A stretch of DNA of 44,106 bases from Rubrivivax sp. (GCA_019635285.1 JAHBZS010000041.1:1-44106), one strand, 5' to 3'. Numbered from the stretch's first letter, positions 8,709 to 18,414 are shown. Made by a program: numbers and translations. Notes: a model not told the origin generated them from the sequence alone.

Positions 8709-9557
8709 ATGACCCAGCCCACCCCCCTTCACGAGCTCATCGCCCGCCGCCGCGTCGGCACCGACAAGGTGTCGTTCTCGGTCACCGAAGACTGGCAGCA
8801 GGGCCGCACCTGCTTCGGCGGCCTGATCTCCACGCTGGCCGTGCAGGCCATGCGCGACGTGGCCGGCCATGCGTGGCACGCCGATGCCGGCCTGCGCGGC
8901 CTGCAGACCTGCTTCGTCGCGCCGGTGCTGCCCGGCGAGGTGCAGATCGGCGTGCAGCTGCTGCGCCAGGGCCGCAACGTGTGCCAGGTGCAGGCACAGG
9001 CGCTGCAGGGCGGCGAGGTGGCGGCGGTGATGATCGGCGTGTTCGGCGCCGATCGGCCGTCGAGCCTGCAAGCGCGGCTGCCGCAGCGGCCGGCGCCGCG
9101 CCGCGAGGCGCAGGACATCCCCCCGCCGCCGCCCCCGCCGCCGGGCGCGCCCGTCTTCCTGCAGCACTTCGACATGCGCTGGGCCGACGGCCCGCCGCCC
9201 TACAGCGGCGGCAGCGGCTTTTCCACCTGCATCCACCTGCGCCTGGCCGAGGGCGAAGCCGCCGGGCTGGCCGCTGCATCCTTGGCCGGACTCTCGACCG
9301 AGCTGCAGACGGTGCTGCTGGCCGACCTGCCGCCGACGCCGGTGGTCGGCCACCTGACGAAGCCCAGCGCCAACAGCTCGGTGACCTGGGCGCTGGAGCT
9401 GCGGCCGGTGGGGCCGCAGGCGCCGCAGGGCTGGTGGCGGGCCGACAACGAGTCGTTGATGGTCGACGGCGGCTACGTCAACCACCGCTCGCAGCTCTGG
9501 GCGCCCGACGGCCGGCTCGCCGCCTACGGCAGCCAGGTGGTGGCGGTCTTCGGTTGA
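8709..9557 (+). CDS. Acyl-CoA thioesterase family protein (double hotdog, TesB-like)
   Basis: The 282-residue protein has two hotdog halves. The N-half shows GRTCFGGLISTLAVQAM, where the glycines mark the hotdog helix and CoA site. The C-half runs SLAGLSTELQTVLLADLPPTPV to an ending GGYVNHRSQLWAPDGRLAAYGSQ, typical of 4HBT_3/TesB-like enzymes that cleave acyl-CoA thioesters. The two halves are joined by an unusual linker with a run of eight prolines near residue 138. The gene is divergent from the M3 peptidase with a 66-base gap. AATAAT at 8694-8699 would place transcription start about 3 bases before the ATG, so the message may be nearly leaderless. A second, similar thioesterase lies at 41194. 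The substrate is unknown. Confidence 0.85.
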   Translation: MTQPTPLHELIARRRVGTDKVSFSVTEDWQQGRTCFGGLISTLAVQAMRDVAGHAWHADAGLRGLQTCFVAPVLPGEVQIGVQLLRQGRNVCQVQAQALQGGEVAAVMIGVFGADRPSSLQARLPQRPAPRREAQDIPPPPPPPPGAPVFLQHFDMRWADGPPPYSGGSGFSTCIHLRLAEGEAAGLAAASLAGLSTELQTVLLADLPPTPVVGHLTKPSANSSVTWALELRPVGPQAPQGWWRADNESLMVDGGYVNHRSQLWAPDGRLAAYGSQVVAVFG

Positions 9558-9598
9558 CCTCGGCCACCGCCCACGGCCGTCGGCCTCGCCCGGGACGG

Positions 9599-9632
9599 GG
9601 CCCTGCCGGCGGACCGGCCGAGCCGAATCTGC
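9599..9632. repeat. Fragment related to the 30510-30656 palindromic repeat
   Basis: GGCGGACCGGCCGAGCCG and its flanks match 30632-30657 with few changes: the common core GGCGGACCGGCC is identical and the following AGCCG-ATC-GCG pattern is shared. It lies in the 123-base gap between the thioesterase and the DUF455 gene and looks like a degenerate or partial copy of the same interspersed intergenic element. Confidence 0.45.
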
Positions 9633-9680
9633 GCTGCTCGCGCGAGGCAGCCGCGGCGGCCGGGCAAAGCGCGCGCCGCG

Positions 9681-10484
9681 ATGGCGCTTGACCCCACGCC
9701 GTCGCTGCGCCGGCAGGCGCTGCACTGGTTGCGCTGCGCCGACACCCGGGACAAGGCGCAGGGCACACGCGGGCTCGACCTGCACGGCAGCATCGACGCA
9801 GCCGAGCTCATCGACGAGCCGCCGGGCATCCCCGGCCGCCCGCCGCGGCCGCGCCTGGTGCCGCACGTGCAGCTGAAGCCGCGCTCGGTGCACACCCCCG
9901 CCGGCCGCGCGGCGCTGCTGCATGCGCTGGCGCACATCGAGCTCAACGCCATCGACCTGGCGCTGGACGTGGTGTGGCGCTTCGCCGGCCTGCCCGAAGA
10001 CTTCTACCGCCAGTGGCTGCAGGTGGCGCGCGAGGAGGCGCTGCACTTCGAGCTGCTGCGCGACCATCTGGCGACGCTGGGCCACGCCTATGGCGACTTC
10101 GACGCGCACGACGGCCTGTGGCAGATGGCCGAGCGCACGCGCCACGATGCGCTGGCGCGCCTGGCGCTGGTGCCGCGCACGCTGGAGGCGCGCGGGCTCG
10201 ACGCTTCGCCTGCCGTCAAGGCCAAGCTGCTGTCTGCCGGCGACGTGCGCGGCGGCGAGATCCTCGACCTCATCCTGCGCGACGAGATCGGCCACGTGGC
10301 CGTCGGCAACCACTGGTACCGCTGGCTGTGCGCGCAGCGCGGGCTGGACCCGCTGAGCACCTACGCGGCGCTGGCGCAGGAGCACGGCGCACCCCGGCCG
10401 CGCGGGCCCTTCAATCTGCAGGCGCGGCGCGCCGCCGGCTTCAGCGACGACGAGCTGGCCTCGCTGGGTAGCATCGGGCCCTGA
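9681..10484 (+). CDS. DUF455 family ferritin-like protein
   Basis: The 267-residue protein matches the DUF455 (PF04305) ferritin-like family. It is an all-helical soluble protein with E/H pairs expected to bind a di-iron centre: HIELNAIDL near 92, EEALHFELL near 115-123, and RDEIGHVAVGNHW near 198-210. Family members are common in proteobacteria next to thioesterases, hydrolases or MlrC-like genes, but no reaction is established. The start at 9681 gives MALDPTPSLRRQALHWL, a normal family N-terminus. It lies 24 bases before the M81 gene, so they may be cotranscribed. Function beyond a probable di-iron fold is not known. Confidence 0.85.
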   Translation: MALDPTPSLRRQALHWLRCADTRDKAQGTRGLDLHGSIDAAELIDEPPGIPGRPPRPRLVPHVQLKPRSVHTPAGRAALLHALAHIELNAIDLALDVVWRFAGLPEDFYRQWLQVAREEALHFELLRDHLATLGHAYGDFDAHDGLWQMAERTRHDALARLALVPRTLEARGLDASPAVKAKLLSAGDVRGGEILDLILRDEIGHVAVGNHWYRWLCAQRGLDPLSTYAALAQEHGAPRPRGPFNLQARRAAGFSDDELASLGSIGP

Positions 10485-10508
10485 CTTCACCAGCAGGCGT
10501 TCGGCCCC

Positions 10509-12008
10509 ATGCGCATCTTCGTCGCCGGCTTCCAGCACGAGACCAACACCTTCGCGCCGACGCCCGCCGACTGGCCGGCCTTCGAGAGCGGCTCGTCCTT
10601 CCCGGCCTTCAGCCACGGCGACGCGATGCTCGAGCGCCTGGGCGGCACCAGCCTGCCGATGGGCGGCTTCATCCGCGAAGCGCGCCGCCGCGGCTGGACG
10701 CTGCGGCCGTCGGCCTGGGCCGGCGCCAGCCCGTCCGCGCACGTCACGCGCGACGCCTTCGAGCGCATCGCCGAGCACATCGTCGGCGACGCCGGCCGCG
10801 GCGGCTTCGACGCGATCTACCTCGACCTGCACGGCGCCGCGGTGGCCGAACACGTGGACGACGCCGAGGGCGAGCTGCTGCAGCGGCTGCGCGCGGCCGT
10901 CGGCCCGACGCTGCCGCTGCTCACCAGCCTGGACCTGCATGCCAACGTCACGCGCCGCATGCTGCAGCACGCCAGCGCGATGAGCGCTTACCGCACCTAT
11001 CCGCACATCGACGGCGCCGCCACCGGCGCGCGCTGCGCCGCGCTGCTGGCCGAGCTGTGGTCGCGCGGCAAGCCGTGGCACACGCACGCCATGCGCATCC
11101 CCTTCCTGCTGCCGCTGAACGCGCAGAGCACCATGATGCAGCCGGCCGGCGGCGTCTACGAACGCCTGGCCGACCTGGACGAGCGCAGCGGCGTGCGGCT
11201 GAGCTTTGCGATGGGCTTTCCGGCCGCCGACTTCGACGAATGCGGCCCGGTGGTCTTCGGCCACGGCCCCGATGCCGAGACCGTGCACAAGACGGTGCAG
11301 CGCGTGGCGCACGAGATCATCGAGCTGCGGCCCGAATGGGCGCAGCAGCTGCTCGGCCCGGCCGAGGCGGTGCAGCGCGCGCTGGCCCTGGCGGCGGCCA
11401 GCGACAAGCCGGTGGTCATCGCCGACACGCAGGACAACCCCGGCGCCGGCGCCGACAGCAACACCACCGGCCTGCTGCACGCGCTGCGCGCCGCGGGCGC
11501 CGGGCGCCGCCATCCCGGCCGGGTGGCGCTGGGCCTGCTGTTCGACCCAGCGGCCGCACGCATCGCCCACCAGGCCGGCGTCGGCGCCGAACTGGAGCTG
11601 TCGGTGGGCACGTCGGTGCGCTGCTTCGACGGGCGCTACAGCGACCCGCCGGTGCGCGGCCGCTTCAAGGTGCTGTCCTTGAGCGACGGCGTGGTGCCGC
11701 TGCACGGGCCGATGACGGCCGGCGGCACCGTGCATCTGGGCCCGAGCGCCGGCGTGGAGATCGAGGGCATTCGCGTCCACCTGGTCAGCGGCCAGTGCCA
11801 GATGCTGGACCTGGACCTGTTCCGCTTCCTTGGCGTCGAGCCCGCGGCGATGAAGCTGCTGGTCAACAAGAGCTCGGTGCACTTCCGCGCGGCATTTGCG
11901 CCCATCGCCTCGCACATCCTGGTGGCGGTGGCGCCCGGGCCGATGGCTGCCGACCCGAGCACGCTGCCCTGGAAGCATTTGGGACAAGGGATTGCACTGA
12001 AACCCTGA
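10509..12008 (+). CDS. M81 family metallopeptidase (microcystinase C/MlrC-like)
   Basis: The 499-residue protein has the complete MlrC architecture: N-terminal domain (MRIFVAGFQHETNTFAPT, metal-binding H10), DLHGAAV, SLDLHANVT and RTYPHID motifs that supply further metal and substrate contacts, then the C-terminal MlrC domain starting around 300 (VVIADTQDNPGAG). The name comes from MlrC, which cleaves the linear breakdown product of microcystin. Most homologues are in organisms without that pathway and probably act on other small peptides or amides. No MlrA or MlrB relatives are present here, so microcystin degradation is unlikely. No signal peptide is visible. Confidence 0.88.
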   Translation: MRIFVAGFQHETNTFAPTPADWPAFESGSSFPAFSHGDAMLERLGGTSLPMGGFIREARRRGWTLRPSAWAGASPSAHVTRDAFERIAEHIVGDAGRGGFDAIYLDLHGAAVAEHVDDAEGELLQRLRAAVGPTLPLLTSLDLHANVTRRMLQHASAMSAYRTYPHIDGAATGARCAALLAELWSRGKPWHTHAMRIPFLLPLNAQSTMMQPAGGVYERLADLDERSGVRLSFAMGFPAADFDECGPVVFGHGPDAETVHKTVQRVAHEIIELRPEWAQQLLGPAEAVQRALALAAASDKPVVIADTQDNPGAGADSNTTGLLHALRAAGAGRRHPGRVALGLLFDPAAARIAHQAGVGAELELSVGTSVRCFDGRYSDPPVRGRFKVLSLSDGVVPLHGPMTAGGTVHLGPSAGVEIEGIRVHLVSGQCQMLDLDLFRFLGVEPAAMKLLVNKSSVHFRAAFAPIASHILVAVAPGPMAADPSTLPWKHLGQGIALKP

Positions 12009-12047
12009 GCCCGCCGAGACTGCGTGCCCACACCCAACGGAGCGCCC

Positions 12048-12668
12048 ATGCCCTCAGCCGCCTTCGAAGCCGCCCTGCCCTTCATCCTGCGCTGGGAGGG
12101 CGGCTTCGTCGACCATCCGGCCGACCCCGGCGGCCGCACCAACCGCGGCGTGACGCAGCGCGTCTACAACGCCTGGCGCGCACGCCAGGGCCTGCCCGGC
12201 CGCGACGTCAAGCACATCGGCGAGGCCGAGGTGCACGCCATCTACGAGTCGGGCTACTGGGTGCCGCCGCGCTGCGACCTGCTGGCGCAGCCGCTGGACC
12301 TGGTGCAGTTCGACACCGCGGTCAACATGGGCCCGGGCCGCGCGGTGCGCTTCCTGCAGCAGGCGGTGGGCTGCGGCGTCGATGGCGACTTCGGCCCGGC
12401 CACCGAACGTGCGGTGCTGGCCTGCGACGGCGGCGACGCGGTGGTCACGTACTGCAAGCTGCGCGAGGCCTTCTATCGCGGCATCGTCGCGCGCAAGCCC
12501 GAGCAGGGGGTGTTCCTGAAGGGCTGGATGAACCGGCTGAACAGCCTGCGCCGGCAGGCCGGCCTGCCGGGCTTCGAGGCGGCGCGCGGCATGGATTCCG
12601 ACTTCGGCGACACCGGCTACATCGCCAAGGTGCCGGACATCGGCGAGGATCCGTCCTACGACTTCTGA
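12048..12668 (+). CDS. GH108 family N-acetylmuramidase (phage-lysozyme-like)
   Basis: The 206-residue protein has the GH108 signature near its N-terminus: W16-E17-G-G-F, then DHPADPGGRTNRGVT. E17 is the expected catalytic acid that cuts the glycan strands of peptidoglycan. The C-terminal half (GVDGDFGPATERAVLAC) is the peptidoglycan-binding part typical of the family. There is no signal peptide or membrane segment, as in phage endolysins that need a holin or other route across the membrane. GGAG lies upstream of the ATG at 12048; a GTG at 12024 would add eight residues. No phage structural genes are near. It opens a compact cassette with a lipase (15-base gap) and a TPR-protease (2-base gap), which suggests a joint role. 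Confidence 0.88.
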   Translation: MPSAAFEAALPFILRWEGGFVDHPADPGGRTNRGVTQRVYNAWRARQGLPGRDVKHIGEAEVHAIYESGYWVPPRCDLLAQPLDLVQFDTAVNMGPGRAVRFLQQAVGCGVDGDFGPATERAVLACDGGDAVVTYCKLREAFYRGIVARKPEQGVFLKGWMNRLNSLRRQAGLPGFEAARGMDSDFGDTGYIAKVPDIGEDPSYDF

Positions 12669-12683
12669 CCCAGGAAAAAGCGC

Positions 12684-13622
12684 ATGGCCCACGTCACCTT
12701 CATTCATGGCATCGCCAACAAGCCGCCACCGGCCGACCTGCTGCGCATCTGGCGCGAGACGCTGGCCAACGCGGCCGACCCGCTGCCGCTGGGCGACCTG
12801 GGCGTCACCTCGCAGCTGGTGTACTGGGCCGACCTGATGTACGAGCAGCCCGATAGCGACCTCGCCGCGCACGAAGGCGTGCTGGAGAACACGCCCGCCG
12901 CGGTGGATGGCGGCGGCGGTGCCAGCGCGCCGCAGCCGCGCAATGCCGACGAGGCCGCCTTCCTGGCCGCGCTGCGCCAGCGCATGAGCGGCCTGTCCGG
13001 CGCCGAGATGGCGGCCGCCCCGGACGTGCCGGCGCAGCCGCAGGGCGCACTGGAGCGCGTGCCGCTGCCGTGGTTCCTGAAGAAGCCGATCATGGATGCG
13101 TTCCTGCGCGACGTGCACCACTACCTGTTCGACGTGGAGTTCGCGCCGCCCGGGCGCACGCCAGCGGTGCACATCCAGCAGACCATCCGCCAGCGTTTCA
13201 TCGACGCGGTCTGCGGCAAGGCGGTGACGCGGCCGCATGTGGTGATGTCGCACAGCATGGGCACGGTCATCGCCTACGACTGCCTCAAGCGTGTCGGCGC
13301 CTGCGCCGAGGTCGATGGTTTCATCACCCTCGGCAGCCCGCTCGGCCTGGACGAGGTGCAGGACAAGCTGCAGCCCGGCTGGAGCCGCGACAACGGCTTC
13401 CCCTTCGAGAAGCTGGGCGCGGGCTGGGTCAACGTCTTCGACCGGCTCGACCCGGTCTGCGGCTTCGACCCGATGCTGGCCAACGACTACCGCAAGGGCG
13501 GCGCCAGCGTGGTCGAGGACATCGCCGTGCAGAACGACGGCGCATGGCGCCACTCCATCACCAAGTACCTGCGGCAGCCGACCGTCGCGGGCGCATTGCG
13601 GCGCATGCTGCAGCTGGGCTGA
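12684..13622 (+). CDS. Alpha/beta-hydrolase lipase/esterase-like protein
   Basis: The 312-residue cytosolic protein begins with a beta strand and oxyanion turn (MAHVTFIHGIANKPP). Its nucleophile elbow is S-H-S191-M-G-T, close to lipase class 3 and PGAP1-like hydrolases. The acid and histidine are probably in VFDRLDPVCGFD and WRHSITKYL. An insert of about 80 residues (60-140), low in structure at first, separates strand and elbow and could be a lid. Likely substrates are esters or lipids. The ribosome site AGGAAAA precedes the ATG at 12684. It sits between the muramidase and the TPR-protease, in the same direction with minimal gaps. No secretion signal is visible. Confidence 0.8.
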   Translation: MAHVTFIHGIANKPPPADLLRIWRETLANAADPLPLGDLGVTSQLVYWADLMYEQPDSDLAAHEGVLENTPAAVDGGGGASAPQPRNADEAAFLAALRQRMSGLSGAEMAAAPDVPAQPQGALERVPLPWFLKKPIMDAFLRDVHHYLFDVEFAPPGRTPAVHIQQTIRQRFIDAVCGKAVTRPHVVMSHSMGTVIAYDCLKRVGACAEVDGFITLGSPLGLDEVQDKLQPGWSRDNGFPFEKLGAGWVNVFDRLDPVCGFDPMLANDYRKGGASVVEDIAVQNDGAWRHSITKYLRQPTVAGALRRMLQLG

Positions 13623-13624
13623 GC

Positions 13625-15217
13625 ATGCCCGGCGAGGCCGACGCCGATCAGCTGCGGCAGGCCGCGCGCGCCGCGCTGGAACAGCTGCAGGGCCGCGCGT
13701 CGGCCGACGAAGTGCGCGCGGCCAAACCGCTGGTCGAGCGCTTGCGCAACCAGCGCGACTACGAGCTGATGGGCCAGCTGGCCGAGGCGGTGAGCCGCCG
13801 CGACCCGCAGGACGCCACCAACCGGCGCCTGTATGCGCAGTACCTGGTCGATACCGGCAAGGCCACCGCGGCCATCGACCTGCTGCAGCCGCTGGCGCGC
13901 CGCCTGAAGCAGGACGACCCCGAATGGGCCGAGGCCAGCGGCCTGCTGGGCCGCGCCTGGAAGCAGATCTACTTCGACGCCGGCGACAAGAGCGACGGCG
14001 TGGCGCGCGACGCGCTGAAGAAGGCCATCGCCGCCTACCGCGCCCCCTTCGAGGCCCGCGGCAGCCCATGGCACGGCGTCAACCTGGTGGCGCTGCTGGA
14101 ACGCGCGCGCAGCAGCGGCCTGCGTGCGCCGGCGGGCTTGGACGGCGCGGCCGTAGCGCAACGCGTGCTCACCGCCCTGGAGGCGACGCCCACCGCGCAG
14201 CGCGACGCCTGGTTCCTGGCGACGCTGGCCGAGTGCTCGCTGGGGCTGCGCGACTGGAGCGGCATCGAAGGCCGCGTGCGGCAGTACGTGTCCGCACCCG
14301 ATACGCAGGCCTTCCACGTGGCCAGCACGCTGCGCCAGTTCACGCAGATCTGGAACCTCGAGGCCGAGCCGCGCGGCCGCGCGCTGGTCGACATCCTGCG
14401 CGCGCGGTTGATGCAGCTGCAGGGCGCCGAGCTTCGGCTGGCGCCGGCCGAGCTGCAGCGCATCGGCCGGCAGGACGGCGCCCCGGCCTTCCAGCTGGAG
14501 GCGGTGCTGGGCCCGAACGGCGCACAGACCTACCGCTGGTGGAAGACCGGCATCGAGCGCGCCGCGGCCGTGGCCTGCGTGCGCCAGCGCCTGGGCGGGC
14601 GGGTCGGCACCGGCTTCCTGCTGCGCGCCGGCGACCTGGGGCGCACGCCGGCCGACGAGCTGCTGCTGCTGACCAACTTCCACGTGGTCAACCCGCAGGG
14701 CGCGAGCCCAGGGCTGGCACCGGCGGATGCCGAGGTGGTGTTCGAGGCGGCCGATGCCAGCCGCGTCTACGACGTCGCCGAGATCGTCTGGCACTCCACG
14801 CCGGACCGCCACGACGCCGCGCTGCTGCGCCTGGCCACGCCGGTGGACGGCATCGCGCCGCTGCCCATCGCCGCCGCGCTGCCGGTGCTGGAAGACAGCG
14901 CGCGCGTCTACATCATCGGCCACCCAGGCGGGCGCGACCTGGCCTTCTCGTTCCAGGACAACGAGCTGCTGGACCACGAAGGCCCGCCGCTCGGCCAGCC
15001 GGCGATCAGCGGCGTCACGCGGCTGCATTACCGCGCGCCCACCGAGGGTGGCAGCTCGGGCAGCCCGGTGTTCAACTCGCGGCTGTGGCAGGTGATTGCG
15101 CTGCACCACGCGGGCGGCAAGATCGGCATGCCCAGGCTCAACGGCCAGGCCGGCAGCTACGGTGCCAACGAAGGCATCTCGCTGCAGTCGATCATCGCCG
15201 CGATGCAGGCCGCCTGA
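13625..15217 (+). CDS. TPR (TRAFs-binding-like) - trypsin-like serine protease fusion
   Basis: The 530-residue protein has an N-terminal helical-repeat region (about 1-265, TPR-like and similar to bacterial TRAFs-binding domains) followed by a chymotrypsin-fold protease (about 310-525). The catalytic triad is visible: H353 (LTNFHVVN), D397 (DRHDAALLRL) and S478 (GGSSGSPVF). Unlike DegP/HtrA there is no PDZ domain and no signal peptide, so it should act in the cytosol. A helical sensor joined to a trypsin-like effector is known from predicted bacterial conflict systems, where the repeat region controls the protease. The start at 13625 is 2 bases after the lipase stop. The gene ends just before the TPP riboswitch. 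Confidence 0.85.
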   Translation: MPGEADADQLRQAARAALEQLQGRASADEVRAAKPLVERLRNQRDYELMGQLAEAVSRRDPQDATNRRLYAQYLVDTGKATAAIDLLQPLARRLKQDDPEWAEASGLLGRAWKQIYFDAGDKSDGVARDALKKAIAAYRAPFEARGSPWHGVNLVALLERARSSGLRAPAGLDGAAVAQRVLTALEATPTAQRDAWFLATLAECSLGLRDWSGIEGRVRQYVSAPDTQAFHVASTLRQFTQIWNLEAEPRGRALVDILRARLMQLQGAELRLAPAELQRIGRQDGAPAFQLEAVLGPNGAQTYRWWKTGIERAAAVACVRQRLGGRVGTGFLLRAGDLGRTPADELLLLTNFHVVNPQGASPGLAPADAEVVFEAADASRVYDVAEIVWHSTPDRHDAALLRLATPVDGIAPLPIAAALPVLEDSARVYIIGHPGGRDLAFSFQDNELLDHEGPPLGQPAISGVTRLHYRAPTEGGSSGSPVFNSRLWQVIALHHAGGKIGMPRLNGQAGSYGANEGISLQSIIAAMQAA

Positions 15218-15235
15218 AGCCGCATAATGCGGCTG

Positions 15236-15316
15236 CGAACGCTAGGGGTGTCGGCAGCCGCCGACTGAGAAACACCCTCTGAACCTGAACTGGGTCGTGC
15301 CAGCGTAGGGAAGCGA
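15236..15316 (+). promoter_or_regulatory. TPP (THI-box) riboswitch
   Basis: The conserved core is present in order: GCTAGGGGTG (15241), CTGAGA (15265-15270), ACACCCT (15272), GAACCTGAACTGGGTC (15281) and GCCAGCGTAGGGAAGC (15299). It ends about 70 bases before thiM, and GGAAGG before the thiM start could be sequestered (CCAA-CCGCC-TTGG at 15364-15376). CATAAT at 15222-15227 may be the -10 of its promoter. Thiamine pyrophosphate binding should turn the thiMED operon off. Confidence 0.95.
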
Positions 15317-15386
15317 TCATCGGCGCACCCCGCGCCGCATGCGCCCCCGTCGTCGGCCGCCCGCCAACCGCCTTGGAAGGACGACG

Positions 15387-16220
15387 ATGACTGCTCAGAC
15401 GATCGATGCCGCGGCCCTGTGGGCCGACCTGCAGGCCGTGCGCCGGCAAGCGCCGCTGGTGCACAACATCACCAACTTCGTGGTCATGAACTACAGCGCC
15501 AATGCGCTGCTGGCGGTGGGCGCGTCGCCGGTGATGGCGCATGCCAAGGAAGAGGTGCAGGACATGGTGGGCATCGCGCAGGCGCTGGTGCTGAACATCG
15601 GCACGCTCGAGCCCGACTGGATCGCCTCGATGCGCCTGGCGCTGCAGGCGGCGCGCCAGCGCGGCGTGCCGACCGTGCTGGACCCGGTGGGCGTCGGCGC
15701 CACGCCCTACCGCAACGCGGCCATCGGCGAGCTGCTGCGCAGCGGCGCGCCCAGCGTGGTGCGCGGCAACGGCTCCGAGGTGATGAGCGTGGCCGGGCTG
15801 GCCGCGGCGACGCGCGGCGTGGATAGCGCCGCGTCCTCGGGCGAGGCGCTGGACGCGGCGCGCGCGCTGGCGCGCGACCTGCAGGCCGTGGTGTGCATCA
15901 GCGGCGCCGACGACCATGTGGTGGATGGCGGCGGGCGCTGGGCCACGCTGTCCAATGGCCACCCGTGGATGACCAAGGTCACCGGCGTCGGCTGTTCGGC
16001 CAGCGCGCTGGTCGGCGCCTTCTGCGCGGTGCAGGCGGACCGCTGGCGCGCCACGCTGTCGGCGATGGCCGTGCTGGGCGTGGTCGGCGAGCTGGCGGCC
16101 GAGCGCACGCAAGCCGCGGGCGCCGGCGTCGGCCGCCTGCAGATCGAGCTGCTGGACGGCCTGCAGCTGCTGGACGAAGCCGCGTTCAAGCAGCGGCTGA
16201 AGCTGCAGCTCCATGGCTGA
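15387..16220 (+). CDS. thiM: Hydroxyethylthiazole kinase
   Basis: The 277-residue protein phosphorylates 4-methyl-5-(2-hydroxyethyl)thiazole with ATP, the salvage entry of the thiazole half of thiamine. It shows the ribokinase-like fold with N-terminal [24 protein letters not shown], a DPVGVGAT nucleotide region and the catalytic [15 protein letters not shown] motif in which the cysteine is typical of ThiM. The size is near that of the E. coli enzyme (262). The ATG at 15387 follows GGAAGG and lies 70 bases after the TPP riboswitch. The stop overlaps the thiE start by 8 bases. Together with thiE and thiD it makes a salvage operon; no thiC or thiG is in the window. Confidence 0.96.
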   Translation: MTAQTIDAAALWADLQAVRRQAPLVHNITNFVVMNYSANALLAVGASPVMAHAKEEVQDMVGIAQALVLNIGTLEPDWIASMRLALQAARQRGVPTVLDPVGVGATPYRNAAIGELLRSGAPSVVRGNGSEVMSVAGLAAATRGVDSAASSGEALDAARALARDLQAVVCISGADDHVVDGGGRWATLSNGHPWMTKVTGVGCSASALVGAFCAVQADRWRATLSAMAVLGVVGELAAERTQAAGAGVGRLQIELLDGLQLLDEAAFKQRLKLQLHG

Positions 16221-16853
16221 GCCCGCGGCGGCGCGCCTCGCCGGCCTGCACCTGGTGACCGACAGCACGCTGTGCGGCGAGCGTGGGCTGCTCGCCGTCG
16301 TCGAGGCCGCGGTGCGCGGCGGCGTGCGCGTGGTGCAGCTGCGCGAGAAGACACTGGCCACGCGGCCCTTCGTCGAACGGGCGCGCGCCTTGAAGGCGCT
16401 GCTGCAGCCCTTGGGCGTGCCGCTGATCGTCAACGACCGGCTCGACGTGGCGCTGGCCTGCGGCGCCGACGGCGTGCACGTCGGGCAGGAGGACCTGTCG
16501 CCCAAGGACATGCGCCGCTGGATGCCGCAGGGGCTGATCGGGCTGTCGATCGAACGCCTCGACCAGCTCGACGCGGCCGAGCGGCTGCCGGTGGACTATT
16601 ACGGCGCGAGCCCGGTGTTCGCCACCGCCACCAAGGCCGACGCCGCGCCGGCGCTGGGGCTGGAGGGCCTGCGCGCGCTGCGCGCGCGCACCACGCGGCC
16701 GCTGGTGGCCATCGGCGGCATCGGCGCGCACAACGCGGGCGCGGTGATGGCCGCCGGCGCCGACGCCGTGGCCGTGGTCAGCGCGCTGTGCGCCGCGCCC
16801 GACCCCGAAGACGCGGCCCGGCGCCTGCGCGCCGCGATGGAGACCACCCGAGC

Positions 16854-16857
<4 letters not shown>
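16213..16857 (+). CDS. thiE: Thiamine phosphate synthase
   Basis: The 214-residue TIM-barrel enzyme joins HMP pyrophosphate and thiazole phosphate to make thiamine monophosphate. Diagnostic motifs are [15 protein letters not shown], the pyrophosphate site [24 protein letters not shown], the [13 protein letters not shown] loop and the phosphate site [23 protein letters not shown]. The length fits the family. It overlaps thiM by 8 bases and shares an ATGA overlap with thiD, so translation of the three genes is coupled and controlled by the upstream riboswitch. Confidence 0.96.
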
Positions 16858-17708
<851 letters not shown>

Positions 17709-17709
17709 C

Positions 17710-18414
17710 TCAGTCGGCTTCGACCGCTGCGCCTGCGGACCGCGCCGTGGCGCGCGCGATCAACGACTCGTCCGGCACCGCAAGTCGCTCCATCGGCGCC
17801 AGCGCTATGGACTCGGCGGCCTTGGGAGACAGGCCCAGTGCAGTGAGCAGCACCGCAGCCACCTGCTCCGGATAGCCAGCCGGCGCCTCGCCGGCCGCCA
17901 TCCGTGCGATGGCGGACAGTGCGAAGCCACCGATCAGGTCGATGGCCAGTTCGATCGGCAGGTGCCGGAAACGACCCGAGGCCATGCCGGCCTGCAAATG
18001 GGGAGGCACGGCCTCGTACATCAGGTTGTTTGGGCTGGCCAGGTGGAAAGCCGCGCCGACGATGAAGCGCGCGAAGAGCGGGAACTGCCGCGCCCGATGC
18101 AGGTACAGGCGCATGCCGACCGCCAGGCGCATCGCCGGGTCCTCGTGCTGCTGCACCACGGCTTCGATGTCCGCGATGAGTTCGTTGCTCAGCTCCTCGG
18201 CCACAGCGGCCAGCAGCTCGTCGTTGGTGCGGAAGTAGTTATAGAAGGTGCCTTGCGAGACCTCCGCCGTGGCGATCACCTCCTGGATGACGCTGGCGCC
18301 GACACCGCGCTCGGCGAAGACCGCCAAGGCGCATTCGACGAGGCGCGCCCGCATGCGCTCGCGCCGCTCGGCGCCCACACGGCTGCGGTGGTCAGGCTTG
18401 GGTTTCGTTGGCAT
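17710..18414 (-). CDS. TetR/AcrR family transcriptional regulator
   Basis: The 234-residue regulator has the TetR DNA-binding domain at the N-terminus (about 20-70): RLVECALAVFAERGVGASVIQEV followed by the recognition helix region EVSQGTFYNYFRTNDELLAAV. The C-terminal ligand/dimer domain is helical and unassigned. It is divergent from the C-C hydrolase/FAD hydroxylase pair with a 158-base gap that holds a good promoter and 7-base direct repeats, so it most likely represses that operon and responds to its substrate. The ATG at 18414 (MPTKPKPDHRSR) was preferred to one 33 bases upstream. The stop is one base from the thiD stop. Confidence 0.9.
   Translation of the reverse strand: MPTKPKPDHRSRVGAERRERMRARLVECALAVFAERGVGASVIQEVIATAEVSQGTFYNYFRTNDELLAAVAEELSNELIADIEAVVQQHEDPAMRLAVGMRLYLHRARQFPLFARFIVGAAFHLASPNNLMYEAVPPHLQAGMASGRFRHLPIELAIDLIGGFALSAIARMAAGEAPAGYPEQVAAVLLTALGLSPKAAESIALAPMERLAVPDESLIARATARSAGAAVEAD

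Noticed and set aside
6555-11987. A 1810-residue minus-strand frame covering four plus-strand genes
   Set aside because: Only its last 695 residues show homology (M3 peptidase). The upstream part is low-complexity Arg/Ala/Gln-rich sequence antisense to the thioesterase, DUF455 and M81 genes and reflects GC bias.
12048-15217. Prophage lysis module
   Set aside because: Only the GH108 enzyme is phage-like. There is no holin, spanin, tail or integrase gene beside it, and the lipase and TPR-protease are not lysis genes.
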